Below, piece after piece: positions 1 to 6,304 of a stretch of DNA of 8,048 bases (position 1 is the first letter of the stretch; each line of letters opens with the position of its first letter). The notes under the pieces were generated by a model. The model did not search any database. It was not told the origin of the DNA and saw nothing but the letters and a program-made list of their open reading frames with translations. The translations under genes were made by a program, and so were the position numbers. This DNA comes from Acidobacteriota bacterium (GTDB lineage: Bacteria; Acidobacteriota; Terriglobia; UBA7540), in NCBI GenBank assembly GCA_021828225.1, contig JAKASH010000112.1, forward strand, positions 1 through 8,048, read 5' to 3'.

Positions 1-525
1 CTGATCGACGGCTTCCACGCTGAAGTGCTGATGGCGGAAGGATACTCGCTGTTCCTGGTGGCCGTTGCGGCTGTTCTGGAATGGCTGGCGCGGAATTCCC
101 ATCGCCGGTCTGAGCAGATGCGCGTGGCCGGCTTCAAGTTTCACAAGGAATTCGATCTCTGGGAATGCCCGACCGGACAGCATCTCCGGCGCCACTCCGT
201 TGACCATCAGCGCAACATCGTAAGCTACCGCGCGCCGGCGCACGTGTGCAACGACTGCCACAAGAAAGTCGACTGTACCGATTCCGACGAAGGCCGCGAA
301 ATCGAACACCGCGTCAATTCCTGGGTGCAGTCGGAGATCCGCCGTTTCCATCGCGGCATCTCGCTGGCGTTACTGCTGCTGGCAGCCTTGATCCTGGCAT
401 TTCAAGTGGCTTGGTACAACCAGACTCGGGACCTGATCCTGATCGGCATTCCGCTGATCGCCATCAGCGCGGCCGGCATAAGACTCGCCCTGGGTTTTAC
501 AACGCAGTCGCGGCGCCTTTTGTAG
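1..525 (+). CDS. Small membrane protein with four-cysteine zinc-ribbon-like domain, 5' end outside window
   Basis: Not a gene I can name. The frame is open from the window's first base. A GTG at 25 and an ATG at 31 are possible starts, but neither has a convincing ribosome site and the in-frame codons before them read LIDGFHAEV, so the true start probably lies upstream. Numbering from the GTG, residues 7-22 are hydrophobic (membrane segment 1). A soluble stretch at about 35-100 follows, then two further membrane segments at about 112-130 and 137-157. The soluble part has WECPTGQHL (C48) and later VCNDCHKKVDCT (C75, C78, C84), an arrangement able to bind one zinc. This spacing, followed by a basic REI motif, resembles the cysteine domain inside IS1182-like DDE transposases. 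No DDE catalytic region is present and the rest is membrane-embedded, so this is not a transposase remnant in any simple sense. Function unknown. Confidence 0.7.
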   Translation: MIDGFHAEVLMAEGYSLFLVAVAAVLEWLARNSHRRSEQMRVAGFKFHKEFDLWECPTGQHLRRHSVDHQRNIVSYRAPAHVCNDCHKKVDCTDSDEGREIEHRVNSWVQSEIRRFHRGISLALLLLAALILAFQVAWYNQTRDLILIGIPLIAISAAGIRLALGFTTQSRRLL

Positions 526-544
526 CGGCGCTATCTCCGGTTTC

Positions 545-572
545 TGGAGTCCGATGGACTCCACCGGAGTCC
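545..572. repeat. Three-armed inverted repeat giving two mutually exclusive hairpins
   Basis: GGAGTCC (546-552), GGACTCC (556-562) and GGAGTCC (566-572) lie in a row, separated by 3-nt spacers. The middle arm is the exact reverse complement of both outer arms. It can therefore pair left (8 bp including T545-A563, loop GAT) or right (7 bp, loop ACC), but not both. It sits 20 nt after the stop of the plus-strand membrane protein gene. No U-tract follows, so it is not a canonical terminator by itself. It may stabilise the 3' end of the transcript, or be a degenerate REP-like element. Confidence 0.6.
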
Positions 573-592
573 CCACGTCGGACCTCAGCGCC

Positions 593-622
593 CAAATGCG
601 CCGGTGGAAACACCGGCGTTTG
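593..622. terminator. Bidirectional terminator-like hairpin with GAAA tetraloop
   Basis: CGCCGGTG (599-606) and CACCGGCG (611-618) form a perfect 8-bp GC-rich stem closed by a GAAA tetraloop (607-610). An AAA run (594-596) precedes the stem and a TTT run (619-621) follows it, so either strand carries a short U-tract. The site lies between two convergent genes, 68 nt after the plus-strand stop at 525 and 48 nt beyond the minus-strand stop at 666. Position and symmetry fit a shared rho-independent terminator. The U-tracts are only three bases long, so termination may be inefficient. Confidence 0.55.
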
Positions 623-665
623 CGGGTCACGGGGATGCGCCCCTCTGCTGGCAATCGTCACGCCG

Positions 666-3600
666 TTACTCCGACGCGACAATCCGCAGCGTGACGATCT
701 GGTGCGGTTTTATGGGAACCTCCAGCGAGTTTCCTTCCACGCTCACCTGGGACTGATCCTTCTCGACAGCGTTGGTGATCCACGCCTGCTGCAGGTGGAA
801 CAGAGGGAACGTGAGTTTGGCTGTTGTGCTCTCGCCTCCGACCTCCACCAGCCTCACGATGGTGCCATGCCCATCCATAGCGGCCTTCCAATTCTCCACT
901 TCCACATCCGGCGAGCTTACGTTGAGGAAGCTCTGCGGAGCTGCCGAGAGCGGGCGGGGAGGATTACCGTTCTTGTCATTTGAGATCACCTGCTGGTGTT
1001 CGAGTGGGGTCATCGAGTCAAGACCCAGCCGGGAAAGTGAAGCGGGCGACAGGTTCTGTCCGCTGGTCAGGACGTAGCGAAAAGTATAGTGGCCTCCCTG
1101 CACCCGGAAATAATTCGTGTGCCAGTAATTGTTCATGGCATAGGAATAGACAGTGGCGTCTTTCGGCCGGAACACCTTCGGCCACGTTCCGCGATTGATG
1201 TCCCCCAGGCAAACCAGTGGCGCATCCACGGGCACCAGCCCCACGGAAAATTCAGAGCCACTCAGGCGCACCCAGTGCCGCACCGTGAACCAGTCCAGGC
1301 TGCCACCCTTCAGGATGTTCTGCGCGGGGTCCACCCAGCCGTTTTGAATCTCATAGTTAAAGTCGGGATGAGCGATATCAAAGGGAAAAGCAAAGTAAAC
1401 GGCTTCCTTATGCATCTCGGGCTTCTTGTCCAGGTGATCGACGAATTCAACCTTTTTCTGATGATCGAAGAGGATAACCTCCGATTTGATGCGGGGCGCA
1501 TCCATGCCGCTGGTTTCGTAGGTCATGATGGTTCCATAGGAGGTTTTGCGGATACTCGTCACGTGGCCGGAGCGCGAAGGGTGAATGGTCAGCTTGGCTT
1601 CCGGCAGAGTTTTGTTCAGGTAGACAATCTGGGTCCCTTCGCCGCCGGTCACGTAGAGGTACTGATTTGCGCGATACGGGCTGGCGGGGTTCACCAGTTC
1701 CTTGCCCAGTTGCTTGTCGTAGATGCTCTTGATGGCGCCGGAAGCGGGATCAAACTCGACGCGGTAATAGGCATTCTCAATGGTATTGCTGAGGGGCGAT
1801 GACTCGCCTGCGGCCGAAGATGCCTGCTCGTTTGCGAGCGGGGCAAGCTTGTAACACACGTAACCCATGGAAGGAACGTCGTGAGCCAGGAAGCGGATGT
1901 GATTGTATCCGTTGCCGTGCCTAAGAATTTCAAACGGCACAACCTTCATGTCAGGATATTCCTCGATCTGCGTGTGGTCGTTCAGATCGGTTTCAACAAA
2001 GCCACTGCGCGTCCAGCTTAGAGGATTGAACACCACAATCGAAGGCGCCGGCATGTGGATCTGATCGGCAAGCTGGCTCAGGGATTGATCCACGATCGAG
2101 CGAATCTCCTGGCGGGAGTTCACGACGAACTGGTCCTTGCTGAAAGTCTGGCGCCGGGTTTCATCGCTGTTGGGACGGCTGTAACCACCCCAGGAAGTGA
2201 AGGTGTGTTCCGCATACAGGATGAGGTCCTGCCACATCTTGCGAATCTGTTCCTGCTCGCCGACCACATCTTTCTGCACATACGTACCGAGGGTTGAAAG
2301 CTTCTCCGCTGAAAGCGCGCGCTGCTGGTCGATGCGGTCGATGGCGGCATATCGGGCATCGGTGCCGACACCATCTTCCCAGTAGGGCCCGCCGTCACCG
2401 GAAACGGTCGGCAATTCGTTACCAAAGTGCTTGTCGATGTAATGGAAATAATCCGGAAAGGTCGACACGATCATCTTCGGATACGCATAAGTTGCGTTCC
2501 ACTTCTTTACAAATTCTGCATCGCCGGGAACGTACGCCGTGTTTTCCACCTGGGTACCGAAAATCAAGGCGGCGTCCGGTTTGTATGAGGGACGGTCATA
2601 AGCCTGCAAAAAAGTTGGCAGTGACTGGCGGCAGGCTGCCACCTGAGCCGGCAACTGGCAGATGAAGCTCAGTTGCAGGTACTGCCTTGAATAGGACATC
2701 AGCACTTTGCTACCGTCCGGGCCTTCCCACCAGAAAGGAGATTTCGTGTTCCATTTTCCCCACAGGAGGATGGGCGCGCGGTCATTGTTGCTGGCCGCAG
2801 CAAAATAGCGGATGCCGAGTGAGTGCAGGATGGAAGGATAGGACCACGTATAGCTGGGAACATCGGTAATGTTGACGTAATCGAACGGGATTCCATCTTT
2901 CTCATGGAGGCGGTAGCCGTAAAAGGTAGAGCGAATCAATTCTTCCAAGCTGGCGTATCCCGTCAGTACGTTGGCATCCTGTGCCGGCACACCGATCTTG
3001 TCTTCCCGAACAAGGTTCAGGAAGGCCTGCTGCGCAGAAGGCTTGCGGGTGGCAAAGTAGTGTTGAACAATCAGGTTGCCGTCGATGGTCCAGCGCATGT
3101 TCGGATGTTCAGGAAGAAGCCGAAGCAGCGTGTCGAGGTTGCGATCGTGAACTTCGAACACCTTGCCACGGTAATCGGTGAAGCCGACGTCGAGGTGTGC
3201 GTGCGGTACCACAAAAAGCTTCCATTTTCTCTCAGGCTGGAAAGTCACCTCCCTGCTTACCGTTTTCCCATTCGCATGCAAGGTGAGTTCAGCCGGGGCA
3301 GGCGCGGAAAGCGCGGGAACAAGAAATTCAAAACGTTGTTCACCGAAATCAGGAGCCGAAGAGAGCGATGCCTCATAGTGCTGACCGGAAACAGTGAGAC
3401 GAACGGTCCCGCGGCTAACCCTTCGGTCAAGGTTAGCGGTAACGCGCACAACCTCTTCCAGGTTTCCGGCCTTGCGAATGTAGTAGACGGTGGGCTTAAG
3501 AGTCACCTGGGGCGAGAAACTTTTAGCTTTGGAAGAGTGCGCGAGGCGAAGCGCATCGTAGATGAGCCAGGAATCTCCCGGTCCATCCTTGGGATTATCG

Positions 3601-4127
3601 AGCGCCGTCAGCACCAGCTTGTTTTCTCCCGCGCGCAAGGCTGCATCGGGCAAGGCAATGTTCATTTCACCGCCACTGTAAATCGGCGACCAGAAATCCG
3701 AATCTCCAGGGTAGTAACTCAGCTTGCGCGGAAAATAGAACGCTCCCTTTTTGCCATTGATGGAAACCTCCATGTGTGGAACCCGCGGGTCGTAAAGAAG
3801 CGCCGAGATCGTCAGGCTGTACTGGCCTTTCGGCTTTGACGGCAAGTCAAAGAGAATCGTGAAAGGATGAGGTCGCAGGCCTTCCGCCTTATTTTCCGAA
3901 CCAGGCTGGTGAGCGGGCCAATCCTTCACTGTGCTCTTGCCCACGGTGAAGACCGGATTGTAATTCGGACTGCCGGCCGGAGCCTGGTTATTGAACTCCT
4001 CCGATGACTGATTGAAGGTTCCGATCTGCCAGACCGCACTTTCGGCGGCGGGCATGCTGCTGGTTGCCAGCAAACCGAACAAAGCGCAGCCAAAGATGAA
4101 GACCATCGTGCAGCGCAAGTGACTCAT
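666..4127 (-). CDS. Secreted GH38 (alpha-mannosidase-type) glycoside hydrolase with N-terminal PL4-like domain
   Basis: A 1153-residue exported enzyme of glycoside hydrolase family 38, whose members are zinc-dependent retaining alpha-mannosidases. Residues 1-30 form a signal peptide (hydrophobic 8-21, cleavage probably near 27-31). Residues about 32-197 (WQIGTFNQSSEEF through GDSWLIYDALRL) look like the carbohydrate-binding-like sandwich at the C terminus of PL4 rhamnogalacturonan lyases. A linker sandwich follows to about 300, then the catalytic barrel from KLFVVPHAHLDVGFTDY. Expected zinc ligands are visible: H311 and D313 in HAHLD, the presumed nucleophile D422 in NITDVPSYTW, and H641 in AEHTFTSWGG. 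A GGPYWEDG block lies near 579-586. The C-terminal sandwiches include VFNPLSW (699-705) and ENAYYRVEFDPASG (784-797). The motif ends DVGF rather than the DPGW of eukaryotic enzymes, so the substrate could be an unusual mannoside. The frame is intact. The start is fixed by a strong ribosome site. It lies 149 nt downstream of the epimerase gene on the same strand and may have its own promoter. Confidence 0.88.
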   Translation of the reverse strand: MSHLRCTMVFIFGCALFGLLATSSMPAAESAVWQIGTFNQSSEEFNNQAPAGSPNYNPVFTVGKSTVKDWPAHQPGSENKAEGLRPHPFTILFDLPSKPKGQYSLTISALLYDPRVPHMEVSINGKKGAFYFPRKLSYYPGDSDFWSPIYSGGEMNIALPDAALRAGENKLVLTALDNPKDGPGDSWLIYDALRLAHSSKAKSFSPQVTLKPTVYYIRKAGNLEEVVRVTANLDRRVSRGTVRLTVSGQHYEASLSSAPDFGEQRFEFLVPALSAPAPAELTLHANGKTVSREVTFQPERKWKLFVVPHAHLDVGFTDYRGKVFEVHDRNLDTLLRLLPEHPNMRWTIDGNLIVQHYFATRKPSAQQAFLNLVREDKIGVPAQDANVLTGYASLEELIRSTFYGYRLHEKDGIPFDYVNITDVPSYTWSYPSILHSLGIRYFAAASNNDRAPILLWGKWNTKSPFWWEGPDGSKVLMSYSRQYLQLSFICQLPAQVAACRQSLPTFLQAYDRPSYKPDAALIFGTQVENTAYVPGDAEFVKKWNATYAYPKMIVSTFPDYFHYIDKHFGNELPTVSGDGGPYWEDGVGTDARYAAIDRIDQQRALSAEKLSTLGTYVQKDVVGEQEQIRKMWQDLILYAEHTFTSWGGYSRPNSDETRRQTFSKDQFVVNSRQEIRSIVDQSLSQLADQIHMPAPSIVVFNPLSWTRSGFVETDLNDHTQIEEYPDMKVVPFEILRHGNGYNHIRFLAHDVPSMGYVCYKLAPLANEQASSAAGESSPLSNTIENAYYRVEFDPASGAIKSIYDKQLGKELVNPASPYRANQYLYVTGGEGTQIVYLNKTLPEAKLTIHPSRSGHVTSIRKTSYGTIMTYETSGMDAPRIKSEVILFDHQKKVEFVDHLDKKPEMHKEAVYFAFPFDIAHPDFNYEIQNGWVDPAQNILKGGSLDWFTVRHWVRLSGSEFSVGLVPVDAPLVCLGDINRGTWPKVFRPKDATVYSYAMNNYWHTNYFRVQGGHYTFRYVLTSGQNLSPASLSRLGLDSMTPLEHQQVISNDKNGNPPRPLSAAPQSFLNVSSPDVEVENWKAAMDGHGTIVRLVEVGGESTTAKLTFPLFHLQQAWITNAVEKDQSQVSVEGNSLEVPIKPHQIVTLRIVASE

Positions 4128-4131
4128 CCGG

Positions 4132-4139
4132 ACCTCCTT
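4132..4139 (-). promoter_or_regulatory. Full-length Shine-Dalgarno site of the GH38 gene
   Basis: Read on the minus strand, this is AAGGAGGT, close to a complete match to the 16S rRNA anti-Shine-Dalgarno, with 4 nt between its last base and the ATG at 4127. It fixes the start codon and predicts efficient translation initiation. It is clearly stronger than the sites before the other genes in the window. Confidence 0.85.
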
Positions 4140-4162
4140 GAAATGCAGGTATGAGGCTGGCA

Positions 4163-4179
4163 GTTCGAGCCATTCGAAC
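4163..4179. repeat. Inverted repeat upstream of GH38 gene, possible operator or leader hairpin
   Basis: GTTCGA (4163-4168) and TCGAAC (4174-4179) are exact reverse complements separated by 5 nt, ending 35 nt upstream of the GH38 start codon. A second pair, GGCTGG (4155-4160) and CCAGCC (4204-4209), brackets it, so the leader could fold into a nested structure. Either a regulator-binding site or an RNA hairpin is possible. A 6-bp match of this sort can also arise by chance, and I found no near-consensus promoter beside it. Confidence 0.3.
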
Positions 4180-4276
4180 GAACCAGGGAAAAGGGAACAT
4201 TGACCAGCCGGAAACTCGGAAGGATATCACAAATGGCGGAGAATCGCTGCGATGAGCGCAAGGCTCTTTGTCGCTT

Positions 4277-5218
4277 TCAGGAAGCGAGCGTTGAGCGGAA
4301 CCAGGCGACCGTCTTCTTCAGGCCTTCCTCAAACCGTGTCTTGGGCTCGTAGCCTAGTAGTGTGCGGGCCAGACCGATGTCCGCGTGCGAATGCTGGACG
4401 TCGCCCGTACGCGCTGCATCGTAGCGCGGCGTGACTTGCGTCCCCATGATCTTGTTCAGAATGGCAATCGTTTCATTCAGTGTGTGGCGTTCTCCGGTCC
4501 CGACGTTAATGACTCTGCCGGCCGCATCCGGGGCGGTGCAGGCGCGCAGCGTGGCATCGACGGCGTTATCAACGTAGGTGAAGTCACGAGACTGCTCGCC
4601 GTCGCCGAAAATCGTGGGAGTCTTTCCGTCCAGGTAGGCCGAGATGAAAAGCGACAGCACGCCGGAGTAAGGCGAGTCGGGGCTTTGGCGCGGCCCGAAG
4701 ATATTGAAATAACGCAGCGCAACAGCCTCCAGGCCGTAAACCTGCGTAAAGATCCTGCAGTAATATTCGCCCGCAAGCTTTGTCAACGCATAAGGTGACA
4801 GGGGGCGCGGTTCCTGGGATTCCACGCGCGGAAGCGCCGGGTGATCACCATAGGCCGCGGAGGATGCTGCAAACACAAGCCGCTTTGCGGAGGCGTCGCG
4901 CGCCGCCAGCAGGACATTCAAGGTGCCGTCGATGTTGACTGCGTTGGCGGTCAGCGGGTCCTCGATCGAACGCGGAACCGAAGGGATGGCGGCCAGATGA
5001 ATCACATAATCCACACCTTCGAAATCAGGCCGAATGCTTTTAAGGTCCCGAATGTCAGCCTCATGCCATTGAATCTTTTGCCTGATCGACGTCAGGTTTT
5101 CAATGTGGCCGGTCGCAAGGTTGTCCACAACACGGACTGTCTCCCCGCGCCGCACCAGTTCACCAACCATGTTCGAGCCGATGAAACCTGCTCCTCCGGT
5201 AACCAGGTATGTGGGCAT
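4277..5218 (-). CDS. NAD-dependent UDP-sugar 4-epimerase, WbpP (UDP-GlcNAc 4-epimerase) type
   Basis: A 313-residue extended short-chain dehydrogenase/reductase, predicted cytoplasmic, that interconverts C4 epimers of UDP-hexoses through an NAD-bound 4-keto intermediate. The Rossmann motif GGAGFIGS is at residues 8-15. The catalytic serine region is AASSAAYGDHPALP (about 117-130), and the YxxxK pair is Y143/K147 in PYALTK. RYFNIFGPRQ is at 169-178 and GDGEQSRDFTYVDN follows near 205-218. Several blocks closely resemble Pseudomonas WbpP: IPSVPRSIEDP, YGDHPALPRVE and TGDVQHSHAD. In the last, S277 aligns with WbpP Ser306, a small residue that leaves room for an N-acetyl group (Tyr299 in E. coli GalE). 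This suggests UDP-GlcNAc/UDP-GalNAc, though plain GalE activity is possible. The ATG at 5218 is preferred over the TTG at 5233 because GGAG lies 9 nt upstream of it. The gene is divergent from the hpnD-like gene. Confidence 0.85.
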   Translation of the reverse strand: MPTYLVTGGAGFIGSNMVGELVRRGETVRVVDNLATGHIENLTSIRQKIQWHEADIRDLKSIRPDFEGVDYVIHLAAIPSVPRSIEDPLTANAVNIDGTLNVLLAARDASAKRLVFAASSAAYGDHPALPRVESQEPRPLSPYALTKLAGEYYCRIFTQVYGLEAVALRYFNIFGPRQSPDSPYSGVLSLFISAYLDGKTPTIFGDGEQSRDFTYVDNAVDATLRACTAPDAAGRVINVGTGERHTLNETIAILNKIMGTQVTPRYDAARTGDVQHSHADIGLARTLLGYEPKTRFEEGLKKTVAWFRSTLAS

Positions 5219-5415
5219 CTTTATTAACTCCAATCCTCTACAAGATATTTTGCCTGCGCACAGCCCAAGATGGGTATTGCATCGAGAGCGTTGCTGGATT
5301 ACTCTTCAGCATCGAAAAAGGCAATAGAATAGAAGATCGACTCTCGGTTAAGTACTGAATTTTTGGCATCCGCTGTGGGGAATGATCCTCCGGCCGCATT
5401 CATCTGATTTCAACT
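5219..5415. other. Divergent intergenic region with the promoters of the epimerase and hpnD-like genes
   Basis: These 197 nt separate two divergently transcribed genes, so promoters in both directions are expected here. I found no near-consensus sigma-70 pair. The best minus-strand candidate is TTGGGC, 15 nt, TATCTT (about 5243-5269), with a short spacer and weak match. For the plus strand nothing better than TTGCAT, 17 nt, TACTCT (about 5277-5305) is visible. The part near 5311-5375 is AT-richer than the flanking genes, as promoter regions often are. Confidence 0.35.
5228..5231 (-). promoter_or_regulatory. Ribosome binding site that sets the epimerase start
   Basis: The minus-strand sequence GGAG lies 9 nt upstream of the ATG at 5218. 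The alternative TTG at 5231-5233 overlaps this site and has an AGAGGA run directly abutting it with no spacer. The ATG, giving a protein that begins MPTYLVTGG, is therefore the likely start. Confidence 0.65.
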
Positions 5416-6279
5416 ATGAGTCTTCGCCGCCATTCACGACGCTTTACGAATGCCCGCACAACTAATTTTTATTATTCCTTTATCTTTCTTCCTCCGGAAA
5501 AGCGGGAAGCCATTGAGGCCGTTTACGCTTTCGCCCGCCGCAGTGATGATGTGGCCGACAGCAATCTACCCACAGAAGAGGCCCGGCGCCAGCTTGAACT
5601 CTGCCGGCAGGATCTGGATCGCTGCTACCAGGCGGGCGGACATCCAGGCTCGGACCTGACGCCCGAGCTTGCCGCCCTGGCTGAAGCGGTCCATCGCTTC
5701 CAGATTCCCAGGCAGCATTTCGAGGAATTGTTCCGCGGCATTGAAATGGACCTCAGCCCGCAGCGTTACCGGACCTTTGAGGATCTTTCGCTCTACTGTT
5801 ACCGCGTCGCCTCAACGATCGGCCTGATCTCCATTGAGATTTTCGGGTACAAAAATCTTCATACCCGCAAATACGCCGCCAACCTGGGAATGGCGCTCCA
5901 GCTTGTCAACATCCTCCGCGATCTTCAAAGCGACGCGCGCCGTGGACGCGTTTATCTTCCCGAAGAGGATCTCGAACGCTTTGGCGTCTCGCCCGAGGGC
6001 TTTCTCGAGGGCCGACCCGGCGGCAGATTCGTCGAACTGATGAAGTTCGAATCAGAGCGTGCGCGCGGCTATTTTGCCTTGGCGCGGCAGGCTTTGCCTC
6101 CTGAAGATCGCCGTTCAATGGTGGTCGCAGAGATCATGGGAGCCCTCTACTGGCGTCTGCTCATTCGCATCAGGAGCAGAAACTACAACGTCTTTGGAGA
6201 ACGCGTGCGCCTGCCGCAACCTCTCAAGTTCTGGGTTGCGCTTTCGGTTTTTTGCGGAGGAATCGGCTACCAGCCTTAG
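5416..6279 (+). CDS. hpnD: Squalene/phytoene synthase family enzyme, probably presqualene diphosphate synthase HpnD
   Basis: A 287-residue all-helical isoprenoid synthase that condenses two prenyl diphosphates head to head. In the HpnCDE route, HpnD joins two farnesyl diphosphates into presqualene diphosphate, which HpnC and HpnE turn into squalene for hopanoids. Both magnesium-binding aspartate motifs are present: DDVAD at 44-48 and NILRDLQSD at 165-173 (N165, R168, D169, D173). Also visible are YAFARRSDD (37-45), the short GIEMDL (108-113), YCYRVAS (127-133) and RRGRVYLPEEDL (175-186), the usual HpnD order and length. The alternative is a phytoene synthase (CrtB); sequence reading alone does not fully exclude it. 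HpnC, HpnE and squalene-hopene cyclase are not in this window. The ATG is the first start after an in-frame TGA at 5383. It has no recognisable Shine-Dalgarno, so the gene may be translated leaderless or weakly. It converges with the glycosyltransferase gene, leaving 25 nt between the stops. Confidence 0.78.
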   Translation: MSLRRHSRRFTNARTTNFYYSFIFLPPEKREAIEAVYAFARRSDDVADSNLPTEEARRQLELCRQDLDRCYQAGGHPGSDLTPELAALAEAVHRFQIPRQHFEELFRGIEMDLSPQRYRTFEDLSLYCYRVASTIGLISIEIFGYKNLHTRKYAANLGMALQLVNILRDLQSDARRGRVYLPEEDLERFGVSPEGFLEGRPGGRFVELMKFESERARGYFALARQALPPEDRRSMVVAEIMGALYWRLLIRIRSRNYNVFGERVRLPQPLKFWVALSVFCGGIGYQP

Positions 6280-6304
6280 CCGGAACAGGTCCCATCCTCC
6301 TTTC

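Noticed and set aside
1..525. Fragment of an insertion-sequence transposase
   Set aside because: Only the cysteine pattern resembles a transposase. The flanking sequence is membrane helices, with no DDE residues and no terminal inverted repeats or target duplication seen nearby.
246..983. A 245-codon plus-strand open frame spanning the first intergenic region
   Set aside because: It runs through the membrane protein gene, two hairpins and the antisense of the GH38 end. Composition is arginine/proline-rich, as expected of a non-coding frame in GC-rich DNA.
1089..1802. A 237-codon plus-strand open frame opposite the GH38 C-terminal region
   Set aside because: Antisense to conserved GH38 C-terminal beta-sandwich sequence, with no family resemblance of its own.
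2823..3839. A 338-codon open frame on the plus strand opposite the GH38 gene
   Set aside because: It lies wholly antisense to a frame with clear GH38 motifs and a signal peptide. Its translation is rich in arginine and valine, lacks recognisable motifs, and looks like a reverse-strand shadow.
4277..5218. Identity as HpnA, the hopanoid-associated epimerase
   Set aside because: The blocks IPSVPRSIEDP, YGDHPALPRVE and TGDVQHSHAD match WbpP-type epimerases. HpnA differs at these places as I recall it, so proximity to hpnD is not enough.
5279..5315. Direct repeat GCATCGA at 5279-5285 and 5309-5315, possible paired regulator sites
   Set aside because: About one 7-nt repeat is expected by chance in a region of 200 nt, and nothing else supports it.
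6264..6282. CGGCT/AGCCG stem at the hpnD stop as a terminator
   Set aside because: Only 5 bp with a 9-nt loop overlapping the stop codon and no U-tract. The 25-nt gap between the convergent stops shows no better hairpin.
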